Shown here: piece by piece, positions 17,468 to 25,873 of the stretch | How positions within the stretch are numbered: position 1 is the first letter of the stretch | How the letters are laid out: the number at the start of each line of letters is the position of its first letter | NCBI GenBank assembly: GCA_046331705.1 | Contig: JAXLQJ010000027.1 | Coordinates: 37,317 to 97,952 of the forward strand | Origin: JADJOY01 sp046331705 [NCBI: bacterium] | GTDB lineage: Bacteria; JADJOY01 | Length of the DNA stretch: 60,636 nt | Reading direction: 5' to 3' | Notes under the pieces: model-generated | Seen by the model: the letters and a program-made list of their open reading frames with translations, nothing else | What the model was told of the DNA's origin: nothing | Databases searched by the model: none | Position numbers and translations under genes: made by a program

Positions 17468-19183
17468 TCACGCGCCGGCGTGAGGCAGCTCGATGCGCAG
17501 CGCACCCGCGGCGGACGCGACGTAGGCATAGCGACTGTCGCTCGAGAAGCTGACGCCGCGGGTACGTGGGCCGATCTCGACGCGCTTCACCACCGCCATT
17601 CGGTCGGGGTCGATCACGAACAGCTCGCCGTGCAGGAAGTCCGCGGCCAGCAACCAGCGCCCGTCGGGGCTGAGCCGCACGAACCGGAGCGAGCGCGCCA
17701 GGAACGTGCTCCCGAGCTGGGCGCCGCTGGTCAGGTCGAGCTCGAGGATCTCGCCGTTCTCGAACTCGGCGACGTACAGGCGCCCGCGTGCCGCATCCAC
17801 GACCGCGCTGGCGCGATCGGCGATCGCCGGCAGCGGCCAGCGCGCCACCTGGCGCAGTCGGCCTTGCTCGGCGTCCAGCTCGAAGACCTGCACGTCGTAC
17901 CGGACCGCGTAGATCCGCCCGTCCGCGTACGCGAAGTTCTTGCCCGTGCCCTCGATCACGTCCCGCTCCTCGCCGCCGGCGAGGTCGAGCCAGTGGATCG
18001 CATACCGGTCCGTCGAGACGATCAGCCCATCGCGCTCGGGGGCGAGCGCGAGCTGTAACGGCATCGGCGTCGAGAGCGGGAGGCGCCGTGTCGGCGCCGC
18101 CCATTCGCCGCTCAAGTCGAACGCGACGACGCTCGATTCGTGCGCGTCTCCGGCGTAGAGCCGCTTCGTCGCGCAGTCGAGCAGCGTGTTGTCGGCAGCG
18201 CCGAACTCGCCGATCCAGCGCCCTTCGCCCGTGAGCGGGTGGTACTCGAAGATGCCCGATCGCCCCCAGCGCGCCGTCAGGTAGAGGATGCCGTCGCTGC
18301 AGCCGGGCGTGATGCCGTAGATCTGCGCGAGCCGGAGGCTCGACGCGGCTGGGGTCGGCGCGTCGAACGGGATGAGCGGCTCGACGCCGGCCTGTCTGCC
18401 GATGCGCGCCAGCGCCGGGGATTCGTCGCGCAGGTAGAAGGCCGCCACCGGCGTGGCGAGCAGGCATGCCGCGACCGAGAGCGCCGCATGCCACGGCCGC
18501 ACGTGATCGAGCCCACGTCGCGCGGCGGCACCCGCCGCGACGAATGCAGCGGCGCACGCCGCGATCGCGGCGGGCAGCGCCAATCGCCCGGTGGTCGAGA
18601 GCTCGTAGCCCACCACCACCAGCATCGCGCCGAGCACCCAGCGCGCGCCGGCACGTCGTCGCAGGGTCGCCCACGCGGCCGCGGCGAACCCGAGCGACAC
18701 GACGAGCCAGATGCCGCCGACCACTCCCCAATACGCTTGGATCCAGCCGGCGAAGCCGATGCAGAAGACCGCGCTGTAGAGCGCGAGGCCGATCGACGCG
18801 AGGCGGAATCGCGCGCTCCCGCGGGCCTCGCTCACCTCCGCGGCGACCATCGCCACCATCCCCAGCACCACGATGAGCCCACCTTGGAGCGCGAGGAAGA
18901 CGGCGACGGCATAGTGGATCCGGCTCGCGATCCCGAGGAGCGTCCTGCCCCAGCGTGGCGGTAGCGTGTCCGCGACCGCTTGCGGTGCCTCGAATGTTGG
19001 ATGGGCGTACTCCGCGTCGATCGCGCGCGGATGGCGCAGCCCGAGCGCGCCGGGGTGCGGCAGCGCGAGCGCGCGCACCGGTGCGCTCGGCGCGACGAGC
19101 GGCTCGTCGCGCAGGCGATCGCCGCCTCGAGCGCCGCGTGTCGGCGCTCGAGGCGTGTGCGAGGAGCGAGAGGTCGAATGCAT
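17468..19183 (-). CDS. Membrane protein with C-terminal YVTN-like beta-propeller
   Basis: Up to 571 residues. After a polar N-terminus come about six or seven membrane helices (residues 80-260), then a beta-propeller-like region (about 275-571) with repeated strands such as LYLTARWG, RLYAGDA, RLYVAEFENGE and RLSPDGRWLLAAD, resembling YVTN/SMP-30 propellers. A membrane module plus propeller suggests an inner-membrane protein exposing a propeller to the periplasm. The start is uncertain: the first 30 codons are Ser/Arg-rich and contain a 13-bp perfect inverted repeat, so the true start may be the GTG at 19078. It converges on the lipase-like gene with a 16-base gap. Confidence 0.6.
   Translation of the reverse strand: MHSTSRSSHTPRAPTRGARGGDRLRDEPLVAPSAPVRALALPHPGALGLRHPRAIDAEYAHPTFEAPQAVADTLPPRWGRTLLGIASRIHYAVAVFLALQGGLIVVLGMVAMVAAEVSEARGSARFRLASIGLALYSAVFCIGFAGWIQAYWGVVGGIWLVVSLGFAAAAWATLRRRAGARWVLGAMLVVVGYELSTTGRLALPAAIAACAAAFVAAGAAARRGLDHVRPWHAALSVAACLLATPVAAFYLRDESPALARIGRQAGVEPLIPFDAPTPAASSLRLAQIYGITPGCSDGILYLTARWGRSGIFEYHPLTGEGRWIGEFGAADNTLLDCATKRLYAGDAHESSVVAFDLSGEWAAPTRRLPLSTPMPLQLALAPERDGLIVSTDRYAIHWLDLAGGEERDVIEGTGKNFAYADGRIYAVRYDVQVFELDAEQGRLRQVARWPLPAIADRASAVVDAARGRLYVAEFENGEILELDLTSGAQLGSTFLARSLRFVRLSPDGRWLLAADFLHGELFVIDPDRMAVVKRVEIGPRTRGVSFSSDSRYAYVASAAGALRIELPHAGA
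19123..19155 (-). repeat. 13-bp perfect inverted repeat
   Basis: CGCCTCGAGCGCC at 19123-19135 and GGCGCTCGAGGCG at 19143-19155 are exact reverse complements around a seven-base loop. It falls within the first codons of the longest reading of the membrane-propeller gene, or in its leader if translation begins at the GTG at 19078. It could fold in the mRNA near the ribosome site or be a protein-binding palindrome. Confidence 0.6.
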
Positions 19184-19443
19184 GTGTGCGTGGTCGCCGT
19201 GCGCAGGGGATGGACCTGGATCGCAAGGCGCGCACCATCTCGATCTCGCTGGAATCGCGAGCTTTTCTGCGCTGGTGGTTCAGCGACGGCCATGCAAATC
19301 GCGACTCGACGCGCACGATGCGTGCGCGCGATCTGCAAGCCCGCACGGGCGTTTTGCCGCGCCCGGCTGCGCGCGAGGTCGCGCGCTGCGCGTGAAACGC
19401 GGGGAGGGAACGCGTGCCGCGGCGGGCGCGGCTTACGCGCCGA
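19184..19443. other. Intergenic stretch, no gene supported
   Basis: 260 bases between the membrane-propeller gene and the next gene, both on the minus strand. It holds a short CGCGCAC-loop-GTGCGCG hairpin (19310-19328). The only possible reading frame, about 61 codons on the plus strand from 19210, has no ribosome site and no recognisable motif, so I do not call it. Confidence 0.5.
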
Positions 19444-20352
19444 TCAGGGCGTGGGGATGCGGTCGTAACGGTGCAGCGACGGATGAGCGCCTTCGCTGAG
19501 CGTGAAGTACGCGGAGCCATCGGCGGCGAAGCCCAGCGCCTCGCCCTGGCCCTCGCCGGCGAGCCAGAGCGAGCACGGTGGCCCGGCGAGCGTGTCGGCC
19601 ACCGTGGCGCCCGGCTCGAAGCACCACGCGAAGGCGCTGGTGTAGGTGCGGATCGCGATGAACTGGCGCAAGCCGTCGATGTCGCCGCCGGTCGGTTGTG
19701 CGCCGCCGGGCAGCGGGTCCGCGCCGAAGACGAGCGACGCCACCTCGGTGAGCGTCGTGGTCGCGACCGTGTCGAGCGGCGCCGCGGCTTGGAAGACCTG
19801 CGACGCGAGGCCCGCGGCCGCCGGCTTGGTGACGATGTAGAGGTCGCCGTTCGCCGGATCGATCAGGAGCGTCTCGGCGTTGTGGGGCCGGTCCGGATAC
19901 GCGAGCCGGATCCGCTCGACGCCAGCCAGCGACACCGTGCCGGGAACCTCGCCGACCACGGGCTCCGGCGCTCGGTAGACGCTGACGGATGCGCGGCTCT
20001 CGCCGTTGTCGCCGATGTCGCCCACGTAGAGATACGGAACGCCGGCCTCCGGCCCCGGGCCGACGGCGATGTCCTCCCAATCGGTGGCCGTCGCGCCGTC
20101 GAACAGGAAGGTGCCGCGCCACGCACCGGCGGTGTCGATCGCGAACACGCGCGCGGCATCTCCCGAGTCGTTGTGGATCCAGAGCACCGACGGGTCGAGG
20201 CGGCCGCCGGCGACGCCCGAGGCTTCGGTGACGTCGGATTGCGCGACCACGCCGGCGACGACGGGCGTGCCGTAGTCGGGGCAGTGTGCGTCGCAGCCGA
20301 AACCGAACGCCGTCGAGGTCGCGATAGCCAGGGCGAGTGAACCGATCTTCAT
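19444..20352 (-). CDS. Secreted propeller-like protein, function unknown
   Basis: A 302-residue exported protein. A signal peptide with a hydrophobic core (residues 4-19) ends at Cys20; the preceding Phe-Gly does not fit a perfect lipobox, so lipidation is only possible. The body is beta-rich with an early HNDSGDAARVFAID segment, an ATDWEDIAVGPG segment and a YVGDIGDNG segment, which together resemble secreted SdiA-regulated or esterase-like propellers where Asp/Asn-rich loops bind calcium. I chose the ATG at 20352 because GGAG sits ten bases upstream; a GTG two codons earlier is the alternative. No catalytic set can be identified. Confidence 0.6.
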   Translation of the reverse strand: MKIGSLALAIATSTAFGFGCDAHCPDYGTPVVAGVVAQSDVTEASGVAGGRLDPSVLWIHNDSGDAARVFAIDTAGAWRGTFLFDGATATDWEDIAVGPGPEAGVPYLYVGDIGDNGESRASVSVYRAPEPVVGEVPGTVSLAGVERIRLAYPDRPHNAETLLIDPANGDLYIVTKPAAAGLASQVFQAAAPLDTVATTTLTEVASLVFGADPLPGGAQPTGGDIDGLRQFIAIRTYTSAFAWCFEPGATVADTLAGPPCSLWLAGEGQGEALGFAADGSAYFTLSEGAHPSLHRYDRIPTP

Positions 20353-20622
20353 GAGCACGGCACTCCGAGCGCAGGTGGTGAGGCGCGCTCATTCATCATG
20401 CGTGCGTTGCGAATGGCGCAGCAAGCGCGCGCCCGGGTCGTGGCGCGAGAGCCTCGGGACGAGCGCGCGACCCGCCCCCGCGAGCCGGCGGAGAAGAGGT
20501 TCCCGACCCGTCGAATGCACCGCGCGATCGCGGCTTGACCCCATCCACTTCTAGTGAGAAACAGTGGCTCGCGATCGTCATTGTTCTCGCGCGAGCGGCA
20601 GCGAACGGGAGGCTCGAGCAAC

Positions 20623-21000
20623 ATGCATTGTCCGGGCTGTGGAGAGGCGGTCCCCGAGGCGAGCCGGTTCTGTCACGTGTGCGGCGGGGCCGTCGACGGC
20701 AGCGTTGGGCCGGTGGTCGTGGTGCGTGGTCACGGCACCGAGGCCGGCGCCACGACCATCGAGATCGAGACCTACCTCCGCTCCGCGATCCTCACGACAC
20801 TGTGCTGCTGCATGCCCGCAGGGATCGTCGCGATCGTGTATGCCGCGCAGGTGAAGGGGCGCGCGGAGGCTGGTGACATCGCCGGCGCCCAGCAGCTGTC
20901 GCGCAAAGCGAGGCTCTGGTGCTGGATCAGCCTCGGATCCGGGCTGGTCGTCGGGGTGCTGTGGAGCATCGCGAACCTGCTGGGCCAGGTGGATCGATGA
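20623..21000 (+). CDS. Zinc-ribbon CD225/dispanin-like membrane protein
   Basis: A 125-residue protein. A two-CxxC zinc ribbon opens it (Cys3, Cys6, Cys17, Cys20). The C-terminal half has the two-helix pattern of CD225/dispanin proteins: a first segment with LTTLCCCMPAGIVAIVYA, a linker with an Ala-Gly-Asp-x-x-Gly-Ala motif, then a second helix ending in GVLWSIANLLG. The intramembrane CCC is a known palmitoylation-type feature of eukaryotic IFITM relatives; its meaning in bacteria is not known. GGGAGG lies 11 bases before the ATG. The stop overlaps the DUF2752 start (ATGA), so the two are translationally coupled. Confidence 0.8.
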   Translation: MHCPGCGEAVPEASRFCHVCGGAVDGSVGPVVVVRGHGTEAGATTIEIETYLRSAILTTLCCCMPAGIVAIVYAAQVKGRAEAGDIAGAQQLSRKARLWCWISLGSGLVVGVLWSIANLLGQVDR

Positions 21001-21545
21001 TCCCGACTGGAGCTCGGCTCGTCACCGCGCTCGATCGGCGGCGCGCCGCGCTGGCGCTCGGGCTGGCGGGCGCGGGGTTCGTCGTGGCGCTGTGGGTGCT
21101 CCGCGTCCGAGACCCGTCCCTCGGCGGATACCCGCCGTGTCTCTTTCATCGATGGACGGGGCTGCTCTGTCCGGGCTGCGGCACACTGCGCGCGCTGCAC
21201 GCGTTGCTGCACGGGAACCTGGCGCTGGCCGTACGGGACAACCTGCTCACGACCCTCGTTTTGCCGATCGTCGCCGTCGAGCTCGCGAGTCGGTGGTCGA
21301 GGGCGATCTGGCGCTGGCCGCGCGTGCGGGTCGGCATCCTCGACCGATTCCCCCGCGCCGTGGCGGCGATCGTGGTGCTGTTCACGCTGCTGCGGAACGT
21401 TCCCGCCGAGCCGTTCTCCTGGCTCGCGCCCCCGCGCCAGCGGCCTCGGGTCGACTCGGCGCGCCCCGCAGGGCGCACCGCGGGCCTCATTCCACCTGGA
21501 TCGAGAACGTGCGCGTGGGGCGGGACGGGTTGGGTATCTGGCTGA
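20997..21545 (+). CDS. DUF2752 domain protein
   Basis: A 182-residue membrane protein of the DUF2752 family. The signature CPGCG at residues 58-62 is followed by a TLRALHALLHG helix and an ALAVRDN turn, as in family members. Hydrophobic helices occur near 18-36, 80-100 and 120-138. The function is unknown; the family is often found next to small TM2/CD225 membrane proteins, as here. The last 59 bases overlap, on the opposite strand, the end of the following zinc-ribbon gene, and that part of the protein (after residue about 160) looks unconserved. Confidence 0.85.
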   Translation: MIPTGARLVTALDRRRAALALGLAGAGFVVALWVLRVRDPSLGGYPPCLFHRWTGLLCPGCGTLRALHALLHGNLALAVRDNLLTTLVLPIVAVELASRWSRAIWRWPRVRVGILDRFPRAVAAIVVLFTLLRNVPAEPFSWLAPPRQRPRVDSARPAGRTAGLIPPGSRTCAWGGTGWVSG

Positions 21546-22065
21546 AGGTCACGCCGTTGCTGCTGAGCGGCGAGAGCTGCACCTGACAGCTATCACCCGG
21601 CGCGGTCGTGTAGGCGCGCTGGTTCCGATTGCGCGGGTTGTCCTCGTCCGCGTGCGTCCGCATCATGCAGCTCACGACGGCGTCATTCGTGGTCGCAGCG
21701 CATTTCCCGGTCCTGCCGTGCATCGCGGCGTCGAGCTCGTTGGCGACCTCTCCATTGAGCGCCACGTAGACGTTGTCGCAGGTGGCGGCGCGCGCCTTCT
21801 CGCGAGCGCCGAGAAGCTGCGGGATCGCGATGGCGGCGAGGATGCCGATGACGGCGAGCCCGAACGGGATCGCCACGAGTAGCAGGATGGCGCCCAAGCC
21901 AGCGCCCTTCACGATGACCACCGGCCGTGTGTCGGCCGGTGGCGGGACCACGCGCCGTTGCGCCGAGGGCGGCAGCTGGGCGCGGAAGGCGGCGAGGTCG
22001 TGCCCGCACGAGCGACAGAAGCGGGCGTTCTCATCCGCGTAGTTTCCGCATTGAGGGCAGTACAT
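21487..22065 (-). CDS. Zinc-ribbon protein with pilin-like membrane helix
   Basis: A 192-residue protein. It begins with a zinc ribbon (Cys3, Cys6, Cys17, Cys20). A proline-rich linker leads to a membrane helix (residues about 54-82) whose second half, GILAAIAIPQ at 74-83, matches the inner half of type IV pilin helices and is followed by the usual basic Arg-Glu-Lys-Ala-Arg turn. It lacks the prepilin Gly-Phe-Thr-Leu-Ile-Glu site and the Glu5. The C-terminal domain has Cys residues at about 96, 118 and 132 and a polar globular character. It probably sits in the inner membrane with the ribbon in the cytoplasm. No enzyme activity is suggested. Confidence 0.65.
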   Translation of the reverse strand: MYCPQCGNYADENARFCRSCGHDLAAFRAQLPPSAQRRVVPPPADTRPVVIVKGAGLGAILLLVAIPFGLAVIGILAAIAIPQLLGAREKARAATCDNVYVALNGEVANELDAAMHGRTGKCAATTNDAVVSCMMRTHADEDNPRNRNQRAYTTAPGDSCQVQLSPLSSNGVTFSQIPNPSRPTRTFSIQVE

Positions 22066-22271
22066 GAGCGTCCTCGATCTCGCGAGCTCGGTTCGGCGCG
22101 CAGGCGCTGCCGCGCCTCCGGAAGCCGGTGCCGCCGGAGGCCGATAATGCGCCGCATGCTAGCGACTTCCCTGGGCTCGTCGCAACGGTTCGCGATGGCC
22201 GCTCGCGATGGCGGGGATCGCGCGCGCACCGATCGATCGCGCGCGGGTCGCGCGCCGGCGATCGGCGCCGT

Positions 22272-23570
22272 TCACCAGCTCCGTAGCGTGGCGACGAAGT
22301 CGGCGCCGAGGTTCCAGCCCGAGAGGCTCATCGCATTCTCGTAGAAGCCGAGCTCGCGGAAGCCGGGCTCGGGGACGTGCTGGTAGTCGTCGGGCATGTG
22401 GACGTAGCCGACGTAGCCATCGCATTGGGAGCCGATCATCGGAAAGCGCACGCCGCGCTCGACGAGCGTCTGCTTGAGCGCGAGCGCCACGTTGACGCCC
22501 AGATCGCACGGTGTCCCGAGCCACGCGCTGTCGCCGAGGCGCACGAGGTGGAGTGGCGCGTCGGGGTCGCCATGGCGCGCGTGCCGCGCTTGCGCGGCGA
22601 TCCAGCGCCGCAGTGGGAACGTGGCGGCTTCGGCGAGCCAGCCGTGGCGCATCGTCGCGGGAAAGACTCGACAGGTGGGCGGTGGCAGCGGGACGCGCGC
22701 GAGGCGCGTCTCGAAGGGCTCGTGGGACAAGGGGGCGAGCGCCGTCTCGGCGCGGTCGACGCCGTCCTCCAGGAGCGAGCCGACGAGCGAGAGGTGGACG
22801 TCGATGGGCTGCGGGAACTCGGGGAAGAGCGGGCTCAGGCCGCCCACGGCTCCCTGGAAGAACATCGCGCGCCGCCCGCGTGCTTCGATCCGCCTGCAGA
22901 GCTCGCCCGGGAAGTCGGCGCTGATCGCATGGCGATCGCGCTCCGAGCCGATCACCGGATGCGCCGAGAAGCTCACCACGTCGATGGGACGATGGTGCTC
23001 GCGCTCGAAGCGCACCAGCGTCAGGTCGGGATCGATCGGGCCGAGCAAGCGACGGCGATTCGCGTTCACGCCCGTGAGCGCCACCCGCGCGCCGAGCAGC
23101 CGCGCCGGCGTGGCGCGAGCGCGGGATTCGCGCGCCACTTGGGCGAGCCTGGCGACCAACTCGCGGAAGATCGACTCCTGGTAGGGCCCCATGAAGTAGC
23201 GGACCAGCGGCCCGCCGTTCCAATAGCCACCCGTCGCCGAATGACTGTGGGTGGCGGCGAGCAAGAGCGCGGATGGCTCGACCTCGGCGGCGCGCGCCAC
23301 GGCCTGGTGGAGCGCGGCGGGCACCACCAGCAAGTCGGCGATCACGAGCGTCGCCGCGCGCTCGCCCGCCTGGATGTGCAGCGCACGGGCGTGCAGGGGA
23401 TCGCGAACGCGCTGCGCGAGGCGGCCCTTGCGGTCGGTCTCGCCCGCGAGCGGCGTGCCGACGGGAGGAGTGATGTCGATGCGCGCATAACCGACGCAGA
23501 GCTCGGGCGACTGCGGGCGCGGGGACCGCGGCGGTGCGGCGGCGGAGCGTCGTTCCGTTCGGGTGGCCAT
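22272..23570 (-). CDS. Neutral/alkaline ceramidase-like hydrolase
   Basis: A 432-residue protein that matches the N-terminal catalytic domain of neutral/alkaline non-lysosomal ceramidases, zinc amidohydrolases that cleave the amide bond of ceramides. Supporting motifs are IDITPPVGTPLAG near residue 31, the LLLAATHSHSATGG metal-binding His pair (His108, His110), and a further FSAHPVIG His segment near residue 197. The Ig-like C-terminal domain of full-length ceramidases is absent, and no signal peptide is seen, so it may be a related cytosolic hydrolase of unknown amide or ester substrate. It ends 206 bases from the zinc-ribbon gene; an 8-bp inverted repeat at 22114-22141 follows its stop. Confidence 0.8.
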   Translation of the reverse strand: MATRTERRSAAAPPRSPRPQSPELCVGYARIDITPPVGTPLAGETDRKGRLAQRVRDPLHARALHIQAGERAATLVIADLLVVPAALHQAVARAAEVEPSALLLAATHSHSATGGYWNGGPLVRYFMGPYQESIFRELVARLAQVARESRARATPARLLGARVALTGVNANRRRLLGPIDPDLTLVRFEREHHRPIDVVSFSAHPVIGSERDRHAISADFPGELCRRIEARGRRAMFFQGAVGGLSPLFPEFPQPIDVHLSLVGSLLEDGVDRAETALAPLSHEPFETRLARVPLPPPTCRVFPATMRHGWLAEAATFPLRRWIAAQARHARHGDPDAPLHLVRLGDSAWLGTPCDLGVNVALALKQTLVERGVRFPMIGSQCDGYVGYVHMPDDYQHVPEPGFRELGFYENAMSLSGWNLGADFVATLRSW

Positions 23571-23630
23571 GGGAGGACCTCGCAGTGGATCACGCCGGGT
23601 CGGTGGCGAGCGGCCGTCGGGAAGGATCGC

Positions 23631-25214
23631 TCAGCGTGCCAGGCGCCGGAACTCGCCCCAGTCGATCCCGAGTTTGCGCATGCGTCCGCGCAGGGTGTGA
23701 GGATTGATGCCGAGCCGCGCCGCCGCACCGAACGGCCCTTCGACGCGGCCCAGCGACGCGCGCAGCGCGTCCTCGATGTGGCGCCTCATCGCGGCGTCGA
23801 GGGTCGGTGGCTGGGCGTCGAATCGCGCGGGCGGCGCGGCGCGCGCCGGCTCGAACGCCGTGGCTCGCGGTGGCTCGGGCGCGGTCGGCAGCTGCGCTTC
23901 CGGCGCGGTGACGCCGAGCGCTTGCGCCACCGCGAGTCGCGTGCCGTCTCCCAGGATCGCCGCGCGCTCGATGACGGCGGCGAGCTCGCGGACGTTGCCG
24001 GGCCACGCGTAGCCCACGAGGAGCTCGATGGCCGCGGCGCTCGGCACCAGCGGCTTGCCGTGGAGCCTGAGCCCGGCGCGCCACGCGAAATGAGTCGCGA
24101 GCGCGGGGATGTCCTCGATGCGCTCGCGAAGCGGCGGAAGCCGGATCGGGAACACGCTGATCCGGTACCACAGGTCCTGGCGGAAGACGCCCTCCGCGAT
24201 CAGGCGCTCCACGTCGCGATGGGTCGCGGCGACGATCCGCACGTCCACCCGGAGGCTGCGCTGGCCGCCGACGCGCTCGAACGTGCCGTCTTGCAGCACG
24301 CGCAGGAGGCGCACCTGCGCGGCGGCGGGCAGCTCGCCGAGCTCGTCGAGAAAGAGCGTGCCGCCGTCGGCGCGCTCGAACCAGCCCTGCCGGGTGGCGA
24401 TGGCGCCGGTGAAGCTGCCGCGCTCGTGTCCGAACAGCTCGGAGTCGACGAGCTCCGGCGGGATGGCGCCGCAGTTCACCCGCAGAAACGGCCCGCCCGC
24501 GCGCCGCGAACGCGAATGGATGGCGCGGGCGACGACCTCCTTGCCCGAGCCGGTCTCGCCGAGGATCAGCGCGGGAGCGTCGGTGGGTGCCACCTGTGCG
24601 ACGCGCTCCATCACGTCCTTGAGGCCCGCGCTTCCGCCGACCACGGATTCGCTGATGTCCTGGCGTTCCAGGCGCGAGAGCAGCGCCCGGTTGTCCGCTT
24701 CCACGGCTTCGCGTAGCCGCGCCAGCTCGTGGAAGCGCTGGTCGTTGTCGAGCGCCACGGTGAAGGGCTCGAGCAACGAGCGCACCACGCGCTCGTGCTG
24801 CGGCGTGAAGCGTTGCTGGCCGCGCGCGACCACCACCAGCACGCCGACGGGGCCGGAACCGTCGACCAGCGGGCCCGCGATCACGCGAGCGGAGATGCCC
24901 TCGGGCACCAAGAGCGCGAGCAGCGCGTCGGGGCCATGGCCTTTTCCGGCCAGCACGCCGCCGCGACGGCACCAGGTCGCGACCTTCTCGATGTCCGCCG
25001 GCGCACAGCGGCTGCGCACCTTGGTGGGCGGCGGCTCCTGGCCGCACACGCCGGTGGCGACGGTCTCGATCCGCTCGTGCTTGAGGTCGATCCGCCGGAC
25101 CAGCACCAGCTCGAGCGGGAGCTGGCGCGCGAGCAGGGGCGCGATGCGCGCCACCGACTCGCCGATGTCGAGATGGCGGCAGGCTTCGCGCCAGACGTCG
25201 AGGAGGATCGCCAT
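23631..25214 (-). CDS. Sigma-54 dependent activator with GAF-like domain
   Basis: A 527-residue bacterial enhancer-binding protein. Residues about 15-165 form a GAF-like sensor, a hinge helix follows, and the AAA+ core spans about 190-420 with Walker A GETGSGKE (219-226), the sigma-54 contact loop GSFTGA (266-271, a known variant of GAFTGA), and Walker B GGTLFLDE (284-291). The C-terminus (about 485-520) is a Fis-type helix-turn-helix. I start at the ATG at 25214, where the domain begins; one 16 codons upstream is possible. It is divergent from the yezD-porin-sulfate transporter genes, whose promoter region carries a GG-N10-GC site, so it most likely activates them. The GAF ligand is unknown. 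Confidence 0.93.
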   Translation of the reverse strand: MAILLDVWREACRHLDIGESVARIAPLLARQLPLELVLVRRIDLKHERIETVATGVCGQEPPPTKVRSRCAPADIEKVATWCRRGGVLAGKGHGPDALLALLVPEGISARVIAGPLVDGSGPVGVLVVVARGQQRFTPQHERVVRSLLEPFTVALDNDQRFHELARLREAVEADNRALLSRLERQDISESVVGGSAGLKDVMERVAQVAPTDAPALILGETGSGKEVVARAIHSRSRRAGGPFLRVNCGAIPPELVDSELFGHERGSFTGAIATRQGWFERADGGTLFLDELGELPAAAQVRLLRVLQDGTFERVGGQRSLRVDVRIVAATHRDVERLIAEGVFRQDLWYRISVFPIRLPPLRERIEDIPALATHFAWRAGLRLHGKPLVPSAAAIELLVGYAWPGNVRELAAVIERAAILGDGTRLAVAQALGVTAPEAQLPTAPEPPRATAFEPARAAPPARFDAQPPTLDAAMRRHIEDALRASLGRVEGPFGAAARLGINPHTLRGRMRKLGIDWGEFRRLAR

Positions 25215-25400
25215 GGGGTCGTTCGGTTTGCCGAGGTTCTCACCTCGAGCCGGCGAATGCAACGGAAATTCTAGCCTCAGTCATGGCTCATCGGCCAGTA
25301 AACCCGCTTAATGCGACGGGAAAAGTAACTTCCGATGACGCAGATTCGGGCTGGGTCGGATATTCGCCGTGATTTCAGCGCCTTGTGCCACCGCGCGCGG

Positions 25401-25417
25401 TTGGCCCAGCGACTGCA
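25401..25417 (+). promoter_or_regulatory. Sigma-54 type promoter for the sulfate operon
   Basis: TTGGCCCAGCGACTGCA has the GG doublet at 25403-25404 and the GC doublet at 25415-25416 with exactly ten bases between, as in the TTGGCAC-N5-TTGCA consensus; it differs at one or two of the less strict positions. Transcription would begin near 25428, leaving a leader of about 57 bases before yezD. Upstream, TCATCGG (25288-25294) and CCGATGA (25332-25338) form an inverted pair 37 bases apart that could serve as activator-binding half-sites, though this is weak evidence. The adjacent divergent sigma-54 activator gives the promoter call its main support. Confidence 0.6.
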
Positions 25418-25484
25418 CTGTGGGGTGTGGCGAGCCGCGATGGCTCGAGCGTGGATGGACCACCAGCACGCCAGGAGCCTCCGC

Positions 25485-25709
25485 ATGACCACCGCCCAGA
25501 CATCGTCGTCCACGACCGAGCTTCCGCTCGAGGAGATCGTGCGGGCGGTTCGCCAGATCCGCTTCGGCTCGGTCGAGATCGTGATCCACGACTCGCGCAT
25601 CGTGCAGATCGAGCGTCGCGAGAAGGTCCGCTTCGACAAGGCCGCCGGCGGAAACGGCCACAGCGGTTCACATCTCTCCCACGACGCGTCCTCGCGCGCC
25701 GAGCGTTGA
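25485..25709 (+). CDS. YezD family small protein (DUF2292)
   Basis: A 74-residue protein. Its core has the YezD/DUF2292 pattern: a helix (EEIVRAVRQIRFGSVEIVIH) followed by a strand with DSRIVQIERREKVRF. The family is small, of unknown molecular function, and is repeatedly seen beside sulfur-assimilation genes. Here it is the first gene downstream of the sigma-54 type promoter and directly before the porin and sulfate transporter genes, which agrees with a role in sulfur nutrition. An AGGAG site lies nine bases before the ATG. The last 20 residues are Ser/His-rich and look disordered. Confidence 0.8.
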   Translation: MTTAQTSSSTTELPLEEIVRAVRQIRFGSVEIVIHDSRIVQIERREKVRFDKAAGGNGHSGSHLSHDASSRAER

Positions 25710-25873
25710 GCCGCGACTTTCTGCTCCGTCCCCGACCCAGCCGAACCCAACCCTGACCCACCAGACGACTGGCGGTCCGCACCGTGAAACCCCACGCATC
25801 GGCGCGCTTCGTGCCGACTCGATCGGTGCCTACCGGATCTCCGGCGGCCGCCCACCGAAGGAGATCCCGTCTG

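Noticed and set aside
19210-19395. A 61-codon plus-strand frame in the gap before the secreted propeller gene
   Set aside because: No ribosome site, Arg-rich product and no family resemblance; the gap is more simply a leader region.
22377-24716. A 779-codon open frame on the plus strand
   Set aside because: Antisense to the ceramidase-like and sigma-54 activator genes, both of which have complete conserved motifs. The product has no recognisable domain.
25710-25873. A sulfur-responsive riboswitch before the porin gene
   Set aside because: The 164-base leader has short complementary stretches, but I could not match it to the conserved cores of SAM or SAH riboswitch classes.
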